In this document: piece after piece, positions 34,921 to 43,798 of the stretch
Layout: each line of letters opens with the position of its first letter
How positions within the stretch are numbered: position 1 is the stretch's first letter
NCBI RefSeq assembly: GCF_030499575.1
Contig: NZ_JASTLC010000001.1
Location: 992,001 to 1,056,000, forward strand
Length of the DNA stretch: 64,000 nucleotides
Reading direction: 5' to 3'
From: Streptomyces sp. DG2A-72
GTDB lineage: Bacteria; Actinomycetota; Actinomycetes; Streptomycetales; Streptomycetaceae
Program-made: the position numbers and the translations under genes
The notes under the pieces: model-generated
The model's database searches: none
Seen by the model: the letters and a program-made list of their open reading frames with translations, nothing else
What the model was told of the DNA's origin: nothing

Positions 34921-35009
34921 GGCGGCTCCTGAGGCGGTGGCTCCCCTGCCGGTCCGCACATGCCCCCCGAAACCAGTGTGCGGTTCTGCGCAGTGGGCAC
35001 ACGGTGGGC

Positions 35010-35465
35010 ATGGTCGGTGACATGGGCGACGACATCACGGCGCGCAGGCGCGGGACGAGCGGGCACCGGCTGGTGCCGCACACGGCTGACGTGCGCGTCG
35101 AGGCCTGGGGGGAGAGCCGCGAGCGCTGTCTGGTGGAGGCCGTCACGGGCATGGTGGAGGGCTTCGCGGACGTCTCCGGGACCCGGGCGACCGGCGTGGC
35201 CCGGCTGCGGCTGGCCGAAGGCAGCCCCGAGGATCTGCTGACCACGCTGCTCGACGAGGTCGTCTTCCGGCTGGAGGTGCACGGGCAGGTGCCGGTCGAT
35301 GTGGAGGCGGAGGCGTACGACGAAGGGCTCGACGTGCGGATGGCGGTCGCCGACCTCGGCGTGGTGGAGGTCATCGGCGCCGCACCGAAGGGCATCGCGT
35401 GGGAGAACCTGCGCATCGAGCCCGGTCCGTACGGCTGGTCCTGCGCGGTGACCATCGACGTGTGA
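35010..35465 (+). CDS. Archease
   Basis: A 151-residue archease: HRLVPHTADVRVEAWGESRE at the start of the fold (the HTADV motif carries the metal-binding Asp), EDLLTTLLDEVVFRLEV in the middle, and APKGIAWENLRIEPG with the C-terminal WSCAVTIDV. Archease is the activator of RtcB RNA ligase, promoting guanylylation and multiple turnover. Here the rtcB gene lies directly downstream but on the opposite strand, with stop codons 11 bp apart, so the pair is convergent and not an operon. An ATG at 35022 is an alternative start. Confidence 0.9.
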   Translation: MVGDMGDDITARRRGTSGHRLVPHTADVRVEAWGESRERCLVEAVTGMVEGFADVSGTRATGVARLRLAEGSPEDLLTTLLDEVVFRLEVHGQVPVDVEAEAYDEGLDVRMAVADLGVVEVIGAAPKGIAWENLRIEPGPYGWSCAVTIDV

Positions 35466-35476
35466 GCGGATCCGGC

Positions 35477-36889
35477 TCATCCCTTCACCACGCCCAGCGG
35501 CACGAGCTTGGCCACGGTCCGGCACAGCCCAGCCGTCTCGCTCGCGGCGACCACCGCGCTGACGTCCTTGTAGGCCTCCGGGGTCTCCTCGGCCAGCCCG
35601 CGCATCGACTTCGGCCGGACGGCGATACCGGCCGACTCCAGCCGGGCGCGCAGTTCCCTGCCCGTCACGGTGCGGGCGGCCCGGTGCCGGCTGAGGGTGC
35701 GGCCCGCGCCGTGGCAGGTGGAGTGGAAGGCGTCGCCGCCGGGCACCCCGGCCAGCACGTAGGACGCCGTGCCCATGGTGCCGGGGATGAGCACCGGCTG
35801 GCCGAACTCCCGTAGCTCCTTGGGCAGTTCGGGGTGGCCGGGCGGGAAGGCGCGGGTGGCGCCCTTGCGGTGCACGCACAGCAGGCGCCGGGCGCCGTCC
35901 ACCTCGTGCGTCTCCATCTTGGCGAGGTTGTGGGACACGTCGTACACCAGCGACAGCTGTGCGCCGGTGACGCGGCGGAAGACCCCGCGGGCCGCGTCGG
36001 ACAGCAACTGGCGGTTGGCGCGGCCGTAGTTGGCGGCGGCGGCCATCGCGCCCAGGTAGGCCTGGCCCTCGGGCGAGTCGACCGGGGTGCAGGCCAGCTG
36101 ACGGTCGGGGACGGTGATGCCGTAGCGGGTCATGGCCCGGTCCATCGCCCGGACGTGGTCGGTGCAGATCTGGTGGCCGAGGCCGCGTGAACCGCAGTGG
36201 ATCATCACGCACACCTGGCCGCGGGCGAGGCCGAAGGCAGCGGCGACCGGTTCGTCGTACACCTCGGCGATCTCCTGGATCTCCAGGAAGTGGTTCGCGG
36301 AGCCGAGGCTGCCGACCTGGCCGAGGCCCCGTTCCCGGGCCCGCTCGCTGACCTGCGTCGCGTCGGCGTCGGCGACCGCCCCGCCGTCCTCGCAGCGGGT
36401 GAGGTCGCGCTGCTCGCCGTGGCCCTGCTCGACGGCGTACCGGGAGCCGCCCCGCAGGATCCGCTCCAGCTCCGCCTGCCCGCCGAGCCGCCACACCCCG
36501 CCGGGCCCGGCGCCGCGCGGTATCCGCCGGTCCAGGCCGTCCATGACCGCGGGCAGCGCCCTGCGCAGCTCCCGCCCGTTGCAGTCGGCCGACAGCAGCC
36601 GCACCCCGCAGGAGATGTCGAAGCCGACCCCGCCGGGCGAGACCACGCCGCCCTCGTCCACGGCGGTCGCGGCGACGCCGCCGATGGGGAAGCCGTAGCC
36701 CCAGTGGATGTCCGGCATGGCGTACGAGGCGCCGACGATGCCGGGCAGCGTGGCCACGTTGACGACCTGCTCCAGCGACTGCTCGGCGTCCCTCAGCAGG
36801 TCTCGGGAGGCGAACACGACGCCGGGCACGCGCATCCCGTCGTACGGCTCGATGCGGAAGCGGCAGGGGCGCTCCTCGACCAGGTCCAT
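35477..36889 (-). CDS. rtcB: RNA-splicing ligase RtcB
   Basis: A 470-residue GTP-dependent ligase joining 2',3'-cyclic phosphate or 3'-phosphate RNA ends to 5'-OH ends. Family motifs are complete: [31 protein letters not shown] (metal Cys and Asp), [40 protein letters not shown], and [14 protein letters not shown] with the guanylylated histidine. It likely repairs tRNA or rRNA cleaved under stress. It sits tail-to-tail with the archease gene. A truncated universal stress gene lies upstream on the same strand. Confidence 0.96.
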   Translation of the reverse strand: MDLVEERPCRFRIEPYDGMRVPGVVFASRDLLRDAEQSLEQVVNVATLPGIVGASYAMPDIHWGYGFPIGGVAATAVDEGGVVSPGGVGFDISCGVRLLSADCNGRELRRALPAVMDGLDRRIPRGAGPGGVWRLGGQAELERILRGGSRYAVEQGHGEQRDLTRCEDGGAVADADATQVSERARERGLGQVGSLGSANHFLEIQEIAEVYDEPVAAAFGLARGQVCVMIHCGSRGLGHQICTDHVRAMDRAMTRYGITVPDRQLACTPVDSPEGQAYLGAMAAAANYGRANRQLLSDAARGVFRRVTGAQLSLVYDVSHNLAKMETHEVDGARRLLCVHRKGATRAFPPGHPELPKELREFGQPVLIPGTMGTASYVLAGVPGGDAFHSTCHGAGRTLSRHRAARTVTGRELRARLESAGIAVRPKSMRGLAEETPEAYKDVSAVVAASETAGLCRTVAKLVPLGVVKG

Positions 36890-37239
36890 CGCTCCGCCTC
36901 CGTGACGCGAGGGTGTTTCGCAGTGCCTGAAATGGCATGGGGATCCTGATTGCCGGTAAGTAGCGTGGGCGGCGTCGAGAGACCGGAGTGGTCTGGTCTC
37001 ACCGAGAATCCGCCCCGTGCCCAGGAAAGCGACGCGGGGTTCCCGCCCCGCCCGGGTCCACGCCGGGCGGAAAGCGTCCGGCGGGGCGGATACCCCAGCT
37101 TCCGAATCGCCGCAGCCGGCGGGGCCACAGGCGGCAGGTACCGCACACGATGAGCACCGTGCTCAACCAGCGCACGGCCCGCAGCCCAGTGACAGGCGTC
37201 CACACCCTGCCACGCACCACGGCCGCTCCCCCGGAATCC
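36890..37239. other. Non-coding or decayed stretch upstream of rtcB
   Basis: About 350 bp between the rtcB start and the recognisable part of the UspA relic. Frames are open but resemble no family; the second UspA domain expected here has been lost. A string GGATCCTGATTGCCGGTAAG (36940-36959) is noticeably less GC-rich and may hold the rtcB promoter. Confidence 0.4.
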
Positions 37240-37632
37240 GGGCATGCCCCGGATCACCGAGGACGTCAGCTCATCTGCGACGCTCACGAATCCCAGCAGC
37301 AGTCCGGCGAAGCCGCGCCGTCCCCGGGTGCCGAGCGCGATCAGGCCGGCGTCGGTGTCCTCGGCCGCGGTCAGGACCGCCCCAGCGGGCTCCTGGTGCC
37401 CGAGGACGGTGTCGATCCGCAGCCCGGGGTGGGCGGTCGTGATCCGGGTCCGGGCGTCCTGCAGCAGATCGGCGGCCGCACCGCGGACCCGCTCGTCGGC
37501 GTCTGTCACCGCGTGCACGACCTGGAGTGCCGCTCCGCGCAGCGCCGCCTCCCGGGTCGCCCAGTCCGCGGCGAGCCAGGCCTGCGGGGTGTCGTCGACG
37601 CCGACCAGGACGGTGCCGGTCGCTTCCGTCAC
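37240..37632 (-). pseudogene. Truncated universal stress protein (UspA family)
   Basis: From the GTG at 37632 (AAGGGGAAGCGA just before it) the frame gives a normal UspA N-terminal domain: TVLVGVDDTPQAWLAADWAT, VVHAVTDADERV and LIALGTRGRRGFAGLLLG. The nucleotide-binding motif should continue G-S-V-S...HAxCPVxVV, but here the text becomes FVSVADELTSSVIRGMPG and then unrelated residues. Two-domain Usp proteins of about 290 residues are the rule in Streptomyces; the end of domain 1 and all of domain 2 are missing. The frame stays open into rtcB, so a fusion product could be made but would be unlikely to fold normally. Confidence 0.7.
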
Positions 37633-37646
37633 TCGCTTCCCCTTCC

Positions 37647-38303
37647 TCAGCCGGGCAGGGTGTGGGAGCCGTGCAGCGCGTCGAGGACCTCGTCGTCGGT
37701 GAGCTGGTCGAAGTTCTCGTACCAGAGGCCGACGGCCATGAACTGCTCCGGCCGGTGCAGGCAGATCACCTCGTCGGCCTCGTCGCGCAGCAGCTCGACC
37801 GCCTCCGGTGAGCAGACCGGAACGGCCAGGACGACCTGTTCGGGCGCCTCACGGCGGACCCGGCGCAGTGCGGCGCGCGCGGTCGCGCCGGTGGCCAGGC
37901 CGTCGTCGACGACGATCACGGTGCGGCCCCGCAGGTCCACCGGGGGACGGCCGCGCCGGTAGCGCCGTTCGCGACGCCGTACCTCCTCCCGCTCCCGGTC
38001 GACGGTCTCGGCGAGGGCGGCCTCGCTCAGGCCCAGCCGGTCGAGGGCCCGTTCGTCGAAGAGCGGCGGGTCGTCGCCGGCGATCGCGCCGACGCCCAGC
38101 TCCTCCTGGAACGGCGCCCCGATCTTGCGGACCACGAGGACGTCAAGCGGGGCGTCCAGCGCGTGTGCGACCTCGCGCGCGACCGCGACGCCACCGCGGG
38201 GCAGCGCGAGTACGACAGCGTGCGGGAGAGCCCCTTTCTCCTGCAGGGTGCGCAGCCGCTCGGCCAGTTCCCGCCCGGCCTGCTTGCGGTCACGGAACTG
38301 CAT
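37647..38303 (-). CDS. Phosphoribosyltransferase-domain protein
   Basis: A 218-residue type I phosphoribosyltransferase. N-terminal FRDRKQAGRELAERLRTL and LALPRGGVAVAREVAHALDAPLDVLVVRKIG; the PRPP-binding motif is VIVVDDGLATGATARAAL. The C-terminal PEQFMAVGLWYENFDQLTDDEV is typical of the stand-alone family found near dienelactone-hydrolase-like genes, as is the case here (the hydrolase starts at 39028 on the same strand). The substrate is unknown; a role in salvage or stress is assumed for relatives. Confidence 0.88.
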   Translation of the reverse strand: MQFRDRKQAGRELAERLRTLQEKGALPHAVVLALPRGGVAVAREVAHALDAPLDVLVVRKIGAPFQEELGVGAIAGDDPPLFDERALDRLGLSEAALAETVDREREEVRRRERRYRRGRPPVDLRGRTVIVVDDGLATGATARAALRRVRREAPEQVVLAVPVCSPEAVELLRDEADEVICLHRPEQFMAVGLWYENFDQLTDDEVLDALHGSHTLPG

Positions 38304-38371
38304 GGCTGCTCCTTCCGGTTGCCTCCGTGCGCGCCTGCCGGGTACCCGGCCCTCCCCTCGCCCACACGGCG

Positions 38372-39028
38372 TCACCGCTGCCGCGCGCCCAGGCGTTCCA
38401 CACACCACTCCCGGGCCAGGCCGGCGACCTGCTCCAGCGCGCCCGGCTCCTCGAACAGGTGGGTGGCGCCCGGCACGACACGCAGCGTGCAGGGGGCCCG
38501 CAGACGCCGGGCGGCGTCCTCGTTGAGCCGCAGCACCTGCTCGTCGTGCCCGCCGACGACGAGCAGCACGGGTGCGCGTACGAGGTCCAGCGCGTTGCTC
38601 GCCAGGTCGGGCCGTCCGCCGCGCGAGACCACGGTCAGGACCCGGTCCGGCCGGTCCGCCGCGGCCATCAGGGCGGCAGCCGCACCGGTGCTGGCCCCGA
38701 ACAGGACGACGGGCAGTCCCTGGACCTCGGGTTCCGCGTCGAGCCAGTCGATCGCTGCGACCAGACGGCGCCCGAGCAGCGGAATGTCGAAGCGGTGCTC
38801 GGCGGTCAGCGCGTCCTGCCGGTCCTCCGCCTCGGTCAGCAGGTCCATCAGCAGCGTGCCCAGGGCGGCGGTGCGGAGCTCGGCGGCGACCTGCCGGTTG
38901 CGCGGGCTGTGGCGGGAGCTGCCGCTGCCGTGCGCGAACAGGACGACGCCGTGGGCGGGCGCCGGGACGTCGAAGTCGCCGGGGAGCTCGACGCCGTCGG
39001 CGGGCACCAGAACGGTCTGCGAGATCAT
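38372..39028 (-). CDS. Dienelactone-hydrolase-like alpha/beta hydrolase
   Basis: A 218-residue alpha/beta hydrolase. The oxyanion region is VVLFAHGSGSSRHSPRN, the nucleophile elbow FGASTGAAAA (Ser in G-x-S-x-G), Asp in LLVVGGHDEQVL and His in VVPGATHLFEEPGAL, giving a full triad. The family often pairs with, or is fused to, a phosphoribosyltransferase, matching the gene 68 bp downstream on the same strand. Reaction unknown. Confidence 0.88.
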   Translation of the reverse strand: MISQTVLVPADGVELPGDFDVPAPAHGVVLFAHGSGSSRHSPRNRQVAAELRTAALGTLLMDLLTEAEDRQDALTAEHRFDIPLLGRRLVAAIDWLDAEPEVQGLPVVLFGASTGAAAALMAAADRPDRVLTVVSRGGRPDLASNALDLVRAPVLLVVGGHDEQVLRLNEDAARRLRAPCTLRVVPGATHLFEEPGALEQVAGLAREWCVERLGARQR

Positions 39029-39142
39029 CGGACCGGGCCTCCCTCAGTCCGTAGCACTCCTGACCTGGCCCGGGTATCCGTCGCGCGGAGATCCACACGT
39101 CCCCCTGATACGTCCGGCCGCCTGAGGGGTACTCCGGGCCAC

Positions 39143-39595
39143 ATGACCGGCATCGAACTCAAGAGCAGCGCATTCACCGACCACGCCCCCGTCCCCCGCC
39201 GGTACGCGCTGGAGGGGGAGAACGTCTCCCCGCCCCTGGCCTGGTCCGGCGTGCCGGACGACGCGGCCGAGCTGGTCCTGATGTGCGAGGACCCCGACGC
39301 CCCGTCGGGGAACTTCGTGCACTGGATCGTCGTGGGCGTCGATCCCCACAGCGACGGCGTGAGCGAGGGGCAGAGCCCGCCCGGCGGCACCGAACTCGTC
39401 AACGGCTACGGCCGTCCCGGCTGGGGCGGACCCCACCCGCCGCCCGGGGACGAGTCGCACCACTACGTCTTCCACCTCTACGCCCTCGCCGAGCCCTGCG
39501 TGCTCCCGGACGCCCCGCGCGCCGACGACGTACGGCAGGCCGTGGAGAGACAGGAACTCGCCGACGGCACCCTCATCGGGCTGTACCGCCGCTGA
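39143..39595 (+). CDS. YbhB/YbcL (Raf-kinase-inhibitor-like, PEBP) protein
   Basis: A 150-residue PEBP-fold protein: IELKSSAFTDHAPVPRRYALEGENVSPPL broken over residues 4-32, then LVLMCEDPDAPSGNFVHWIV (the DPDAP anion pocket and the HW motif) and GYGRPGWGGPHPPPGDESHHY. Bacterial homologues have no settled function. Its stop codon is embedded in a dispersed repeat and overlaps the 3' end of the convergent peptidase gene by 23 bp. Confidence 0.9.
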   Translation: MTGIELKSSAFTDHAPVPRRYALEGENVSPPLAWSGVPDDAAELVLMCEDPDAPSGNFVHWIVVGVDPHSDGVSEGQSPPGGTELVNGYGRPGWGGPHPPPGDESHHYVFHLYALAEPCVLPDAPRADDVRQAVERQELADGTLIGLYRR

Positions 39596-41066
39596 GCGCT
39601 CCGCGGGCTGTGCCGACATGCGGCTCCGCCGCGCAGGCGAGGTCCTGCGACGGGCGCTGCCCGGTGGTCAGGAACGCCGTCACCGTGCTGTTCGCGCACG
39701 TGTTGGGGCCGAACGGGTGGACACCGTGCCCGCCCTGGTCGGCCGTCACCATCGTGGCCCGCTTCCCGAACGCCCGCCGCAGCTCCTGGGCACCGACCAG
39801 CGGGGTCCCCGGGTCGCGCTCGTTCTGCACCATGAGCACGTTCGACGGGCCCCGGTCACCGATGCGTACCGGCGGCTCGACCCGCTCGTCCGGCCAGAAC
39901 GCGCACGGTCCGATGCCGGCCGTGGACCCGCCCAGCATCGGGTATTTCAGCCGGTCGACCGTGACGTTGCGCTGATATTCCCGGACCGTCTCCGGCCAGC
40001 GCGTATCGCCGCAGATCACCAAAAAGCGGGCGGACATGAGGTTCTCTATGTTCGGAAACGGCGGGATGGGCGGCGGTGGCTGGTCCGTGTCGAGCGCCTG
40101 CCAGGTCTTGGCCAGCAGGGGCATGTCCGCATCGCTGTAGAGGCGGTCGAACGTGATCCCTCGGAACGACGTCCCATCGAAGCCCTGGACCGGTTTCGCT
40201 TCCAGCCGCTTGGCGAGATCGAAGAACTTCGCCCTCACCTGTTGCGGTGTGGTGCCCAGACCGTACTCGGGGTGCGCGGCCGCGAACGCCGCGAAGTCCG
40301 GGAACCGGTCCTCCAGTCCACGGGCGAGCAACCGCATGGCCGTGACGTCGTAACCGCCGGGGCCCAGGTTGCTGTCGAGCACGACCCGGTCGCTGCGCTT
40401 CGGGAACAGCGTCGTGTACACCGCACCGAGGTAACTGCCGTAGGAGGCCCCGAGGTACGAGAGCTTCGGCTCGCCCAGCGCCGCCCGGATCCGGTCCATG
40501 TCGCGCGCGATGTTCGCGGTGGTGGTGTGCGGCAGCATCCACGCCGTCCGTGAGGTGGCGCACTGCTCGGCCACAGTGCGCGCGTTCCCCGCCTCCCGCG
40601 CGACATCGGCCGCGGTGTGCGCGTACGGCGGGACGTTGCCGCGTGCCTGCTGCTCCGGCGTCAGATCGCAGGTCACCGGCGCGCTGCGGCCGACGCCACG
40701 CGGGTCGAGGCCGATCAGGTCGTAGGAGTCCAGTACCTCCTGCGGCAGCCCTGAGCCGGCGAGAACGGCCGGGTAGCCGAGTCCCGTGATGCCGGGGCCG
40801 CCCGGATTGGTCAGCAGCACGCCGCGGCGCTTCGAGGGGTCCTTGCTCGCCAGCCGGGAGATCGCGATCTCTATCTGCCGGCCGTCCGGATCCCGGTAGT
40901 CCAGCGGGACTTCGAGCGTCGAGCAATCCAGAGGGGGCAAGGCGGCCTTCTCCGAGCACGGACCCCACCGCACGGTGTCCGGCGTCGCCGCCACCGGCCT
41001 TCCCGGCATCGCGGTCGCCACAGTCACCGCGGTGGCGGCGAGGCCGAGGGACAAGGTTCGGCGCAT
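39573..41066 (-). CDS. Secreted alpha/beta hydrolase, tripeptidyl aminopeptidase (TAP) family
   Basis: A 497-residue exported serine exopeptidase. The ATG at 41066 has AGGAGGACATC upstream and gives a signal peptide (MRRTLSLGLAATAVTVATAM). Motifs: VLLTNPGGPGITGLGYPA (oxyanion, NPGGPG), DPRGVGRSAPVTCD, nucleophile YLGASYGSYLGAVY, Asp in MVQNERDPGTPLVGAQ and His in ADQGGHGVHPFGPN, the last in the C-terminal TAP-like domain. Related Streptomyces enzymes release N-terminal tripeptides and process transglutaminase. The very C-terminal residues PHVGTARGALSGGTAR derive from repeat DNA. Confidence 0.9.
   Translation of the reverse strand: MRRTLSLGLAATAVTVATAMPGRPVAATPDTVRWGPCSEKAALPPLDCSTLEVPLDYRDPDGRQIEIAISRLASKDPSKRRGVLLTNPGGPGITGLGYPAVLAGSGLPQEVLDSYDLIGLDPRGVGRSAPVTCDLTPEQQARGNVPPYAHTAADVAREAGNARTVAEQCATSRTAWMLPHTTTANIARDMDRIRAALGEPKLSYLGASYGSYLGAVYTTLFPKRSDRVVLDSNLGPGGYDVTAMRLLARGLEDRFPDFAAFAAAHPEYGLGTTPQQVRAKFFDLAKRLEAKPVQGFDGTSFRGITFDRLYSDADMPLLAKTWQALDTDQPPPPIPPFPNIENLMSARFLVICGDTRWPETVREYQRNVTVDRLKYPMLGGSTAGIGPCAFWPDERVEPPVRIGDRGPSNVLMVQNERDPGTPLVGAQELRRAFGKRATMVTADQGGHGVHPFGPNTCANSTVTAFLTTGQRPSQDLACAAEPHVGTARGALSGGTAR
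39593..39650. repeat. Copy of dispersed repeat at the ends of two convergent genes
   Basis: GAGCGCTCCGCGGGCTGTG followed by CGACATGCGGCTCCGCCGCG matches, unit by unit, the copy at about 49184-49220. It provides the last codon and stop of the YbhB gene on one strand and about the last 20 codons plus the stop (at 39573) of the peptidase on the other. Confidence 0.7.
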
Positions 41067-41339
41067 CTGATGTCCTCCTGAGGGGGGGTACGGGGGCGCA
41101 CGGGATCGCCGGAACGGGCATGCGGGGACGGCCCCGTCGCGGATCACGGCTTGGGCGGACAGGGCTGTGATCAACGTTCCGACCGCCTCGACGAGTCTGT
41201 TCGTGCGGCCCCGCCGGCACATCGGCCCGGCGGCTCGAATCGCCTTCGCCCAAAGTCGAGGCGGCGATTCGACTCTGGTCGAAGGCACTTCAGCCCCCGG
41301 TCTGACTCACCGGCCGTACGGTGTCGCGACAATGGCCAG

Positions 41340-42521
41340 GTGAATACGGACGTCGCGCCACGGCTCGGGTGGTGGCAGCAGACCTGGCGGCTGGCGGCAG
41401 CCGCGGCAGTGGGCATACCGGCCTGGCTCTCCACCGGTGCGGTACTGCACTGGCAGGCGGCCGGAACGGGCTCCTGGTTCGTCACCGGTGATCCGATGGT
41501 GGCTCTCGGCTGCCTGACGGCGCTTCTGTGGCGACGGCGGTTCCCGCTCGTCGTCGCCATGACGGTCGCGATCGCCTCGACCACGTCGACACTCGCCACC
41601 GGCGCCGCGCTTCTGGCGCTGGCCTCGCTCTCCACCCGTCGCCGTCCGGTGGAGATCGGGGTCGTCGGGCTGGCCTACGTGACCGCGTCACAGTTCGCCA
41701 TCGGGCTCTACCCGGTCCAGAGCCCGCCCGGCTCGTTGTGGTTCCAGCTCGCGTTCTCGGCACTGACCGCAGGTATCGCGGTGGCCGTGGGCATGGCCAT
41801 CGGAGCGCGGCGTGTCGAAGTGCGGTCCTTGCGAGAGCGGGCGGAGAGCGCGGAACGGGAACAGACCGCACGAGCGGCGCAGGCACGGGCCCTGGAACGC
41901 AACCGGATCGCCCGCGAGATGCACGACGTGCTCGCGCACCGGATCTCCCTGGTCGCCATGCAGGCAGGAGTGCTGGACCACCGCAGCGACCTCGCAGCAG
42001 AGGAAAACCGCGTGCTGGTCCGCGGCATCGCCGACGGCTCCCACCAAGCCCTGGAAGAACTACGGGATGTCCTCGGTGTGCTCCGGGCCGATCCGGGCCG
42101 ACCGGAACCACCCCAGCCCTCCCTCGACCGCATCCCCGACCTGGTGACCGACGCCCGCACCTCCGGACTGGACGTCACGCTCACCACCACCATGACGGGG
42201 ACACCGTCCGACGTCGTCGGACGAACCTGCTACCGGGTCGTCCAAGAAGGACTGACCAACGCCGCCAAACACGCCCCGGGCGCACGCATACACATCGCCC
42301 TCGACGGAACAGCGGGCGACCAACTCCACGTCAGCGTCCACAATTCCGCGGCCACCACAAGAAACGCTCAACCACCGGCGTCGGGCTTCGGCCTACTCGG
42401 TCTCACCGAACGAGTCGACCTCGCCGGCGGAAAACTCGACCATCACCCCACACCCGACGACGGATACCTCCTCACCGCCCAACTACCCTGGCCGGACCCC
42501 ACCCACGAAAAGAGAACCTGA
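41340..42521 (+). CDS. Two-component sensor histidine kinase (HisKA_3 type)
   Basis: A 393-residue membrane kinase. The N-terminal half carries about five hydrophobic segments (LAAAAAVGIPAWLSTGAVL, VVAMTVAIASTTSTLATGAALLALA, LAFSALTAGIAVAVGMAIGA). A coiled linker rich in Arg/Glu (VRSLRERAESAEREQTARAA) leads into the dimerisation helix with the phospho-His motif IAREMHDVLAHRISLV, then the HATPase domain (RVVQEGLTNAAKHAPGA, GFGLLGLTERV). It is coupled to the downstream response regulator, whose GTG follows the TGA directly. The signal is unknown. Confidence 0.93.
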   Translation: MNTDVAPRLGWWQQTWRLAAAAAVGIPAWLSTGAVLHWQAAGTGSWFVTGDPMVALGCLTALLWRRRFPLVVAMTVAIASTTSTLATGAALLALASLSTRRRPVEIGVVGLAYVTASQFAIGLYPVQSPPGSLWFQLAFSALTAGIAVAVGMAIGARRVEVRSLRERAESAEREQTARAAQARALERNRIAREMHDVLAHRISLVAMQAGVLDHRSDLAAEENRVLVRGIADGSHQALEELRDVLGVLRADPGRPEPPQPSLDRIPDLVTDARTSGLDVTLTTTMTGTPSDVVGRTCYRVVQEGLTNAAKHAPGARIHIALDGTAGDQLHVSVHNSAATTRNAQPPASGFGLLGLTERVDLAGGKLDHHPTPDDGYLLTAQLPWPDPTHEKRT

Positions 42522-43199
42522 GTGGACAGCGAGCGGGAGCCGGTGCGTGTCGTCATCGTCGACGACGAACAACTGGTGCGCATGGCGCTGCGGCTCGTCA
42601 TCGACGGCGAACCGGACCTGACCGTCGTCGCGGAGGCGGCGGACGGGAACGCCGCGATCACCGTGGTGGACGAGCAGCGGCCGGATGTCGTGCTGATGGA
42701 CGTGCGCATGCCCGGCCGTGACGGTCTCAGCACGACCCGGGAACTCCTCACCCGACCGGCGCCGCCCCGGGTGCTCATGCTGACCACATTCGACTCCGAC
42801 GATCTGGTGCTCGGCGCACTGCGCGCCGGAGCACTCGGGTTCGTCCTCAAGGACACCCAACCGCCGCAGATTCTCGATGCGGTGCGGACTGTCGCGGACG
42901 GCAACCCCGTGCTGTCTCCGGCGGCCACGGCACGGGTGATCGCCGCGGCCACCGGCCCGCAGTCCTCTCACGCTCGCAGCTCAACCCGCGAAGCCGCACG
43001 GAAACAGCTGTCCACACTGACCGAGCGAGAACGCGAAACCGCTCGGGCCATCGCGGACGGACTGGGCAACCCGGAGATCGCCCAGAGGCTGCGCATCAGC
43101 GTCGCGACCGTCAAGGCACACACAGGCAACCTGTTCGCCAAGCTGGCGGTCGAGAACCGGGTGCAGATCGCACTCCTGGTCCGCGACGCAGAGGAATGA
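42522..43199 (+). CDS. NarL/FixJ-type response regulator
   Basis: A 225-residue regulator with an N-terminal receiver domain (acidic pair in VVIVDDEQLV, phospho-acceptor Asp in DVVLMDVRMPGRDG, Thr/Lys switch in LMLTTFDSDD and GFVLKDTQP) and a C-terminal LuxR helix-turn-helix (LTERERETARAIADGLGNPE, LRISVATVKAHTGNLFAKL). It begins immediately after the kinase stop. The inter-domain linker is rather long and Ser/Arg-rich (SSHARSSTREAARKQ). Confidence 0.95.
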   Translation: MDSEREPVRVVIVDDEQLVRMALRLVIDGEPDLTVVAEAADGNAAITVVDEQRPDVVLMDVRMPGRDGLSTTRELLTRPAPPRVLMLTTFDSDDLVLGALRAGALGFVLKDTQPPQILDAVRTVADGNPVLSPAATARVIAAATGPQSSHARSSTREAARKQLSTLTERERETARAIADGLGNPEIAQRLRISVATVKAHTGNLFAKLAVENRVQIALLVRDAEE

Positions 43200-43205
43200 C
43201 CTGGG

Positions 43206-43790
43206 TCAAGCTGCGGAGCGCCCCTTTCTCAGGAAGCGCCGCAGCGGGGTCTGCGGCCAGGTGTTGATCACGTCGTCCTTGGTGAGCCGGCCGCGCTGGG
43301 CCGTGCCCCGCGCAGGCGGCGAAGAACTCGTCGAGGTCGGCATCGATGGGCGGCCGCTTGCCGAAGAGGCGCGTGGCGGGGTCGCCGATGATGTTGACGC
43401 ACGGGTTCTCGCAAGCCCGGACTCGCCGTCGGCCACGCACAGCTCGAAGCCGGCGAGGAAACCCTCCGGCCAGTCCACCTCGCCGTCCGGCTCGATGTCC
43501 AGTTCCGCGCCGTGCAGCGGCCGCGTGCCGGGCTTGCCCTGCTACTCGACCGCGGACACCCGGCCGGTGCCGATGCACTCGACGACCTTCTCGGCGATCG
43601 ACGTGCCGACGTTGGGGATCTCCGTCAGGCCTTGACGTCGAGCGTGAAGACGTCGGTGTGAAAGCCGCCGATCGAGCGGGCGGCCTTCTCGTGGGCACGG
43701 GTCTTGAACGCGTCTCCGCCGGTGATCGGGTTCAGGTCCGCGTGCTCCTGGAACGGCGCGGCGACCTCGTCGTCGGGCCGGGTGCCATGG
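43206..43790 (-). pseudogene. polX: Eroded DNA polymerase X (PolX) gene with PHP domain fragments
   Basis: Reading leftwards, three pieces of one family appear in the correct order. First the helix-hairpin-helix N-terminus: FQEHADLNPITGGDAFKTRA, HEKAARSIGGFHTDVFTLD, then after a single-base loss (AAGGCCTG where AAGGGCCTG is expected) LTEIPNVGTSIAEKVVE. Then, after a stop and a large deletion, the PHP domain: ELDIEPDGEVDWPEGFLAGF and, in another frame, CVNIIGDPATRLFGKRPPID. Finally the extreme C-terminus RLTKDDVINTWPQTPLRRFL. The polymerase palm and most of the PHP metal site are gone. An intact PolX is about 570 residues; here about 195 codons remain. Confidence 0.85.
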
Positions 43791-43798
43791 GCGCCTCG

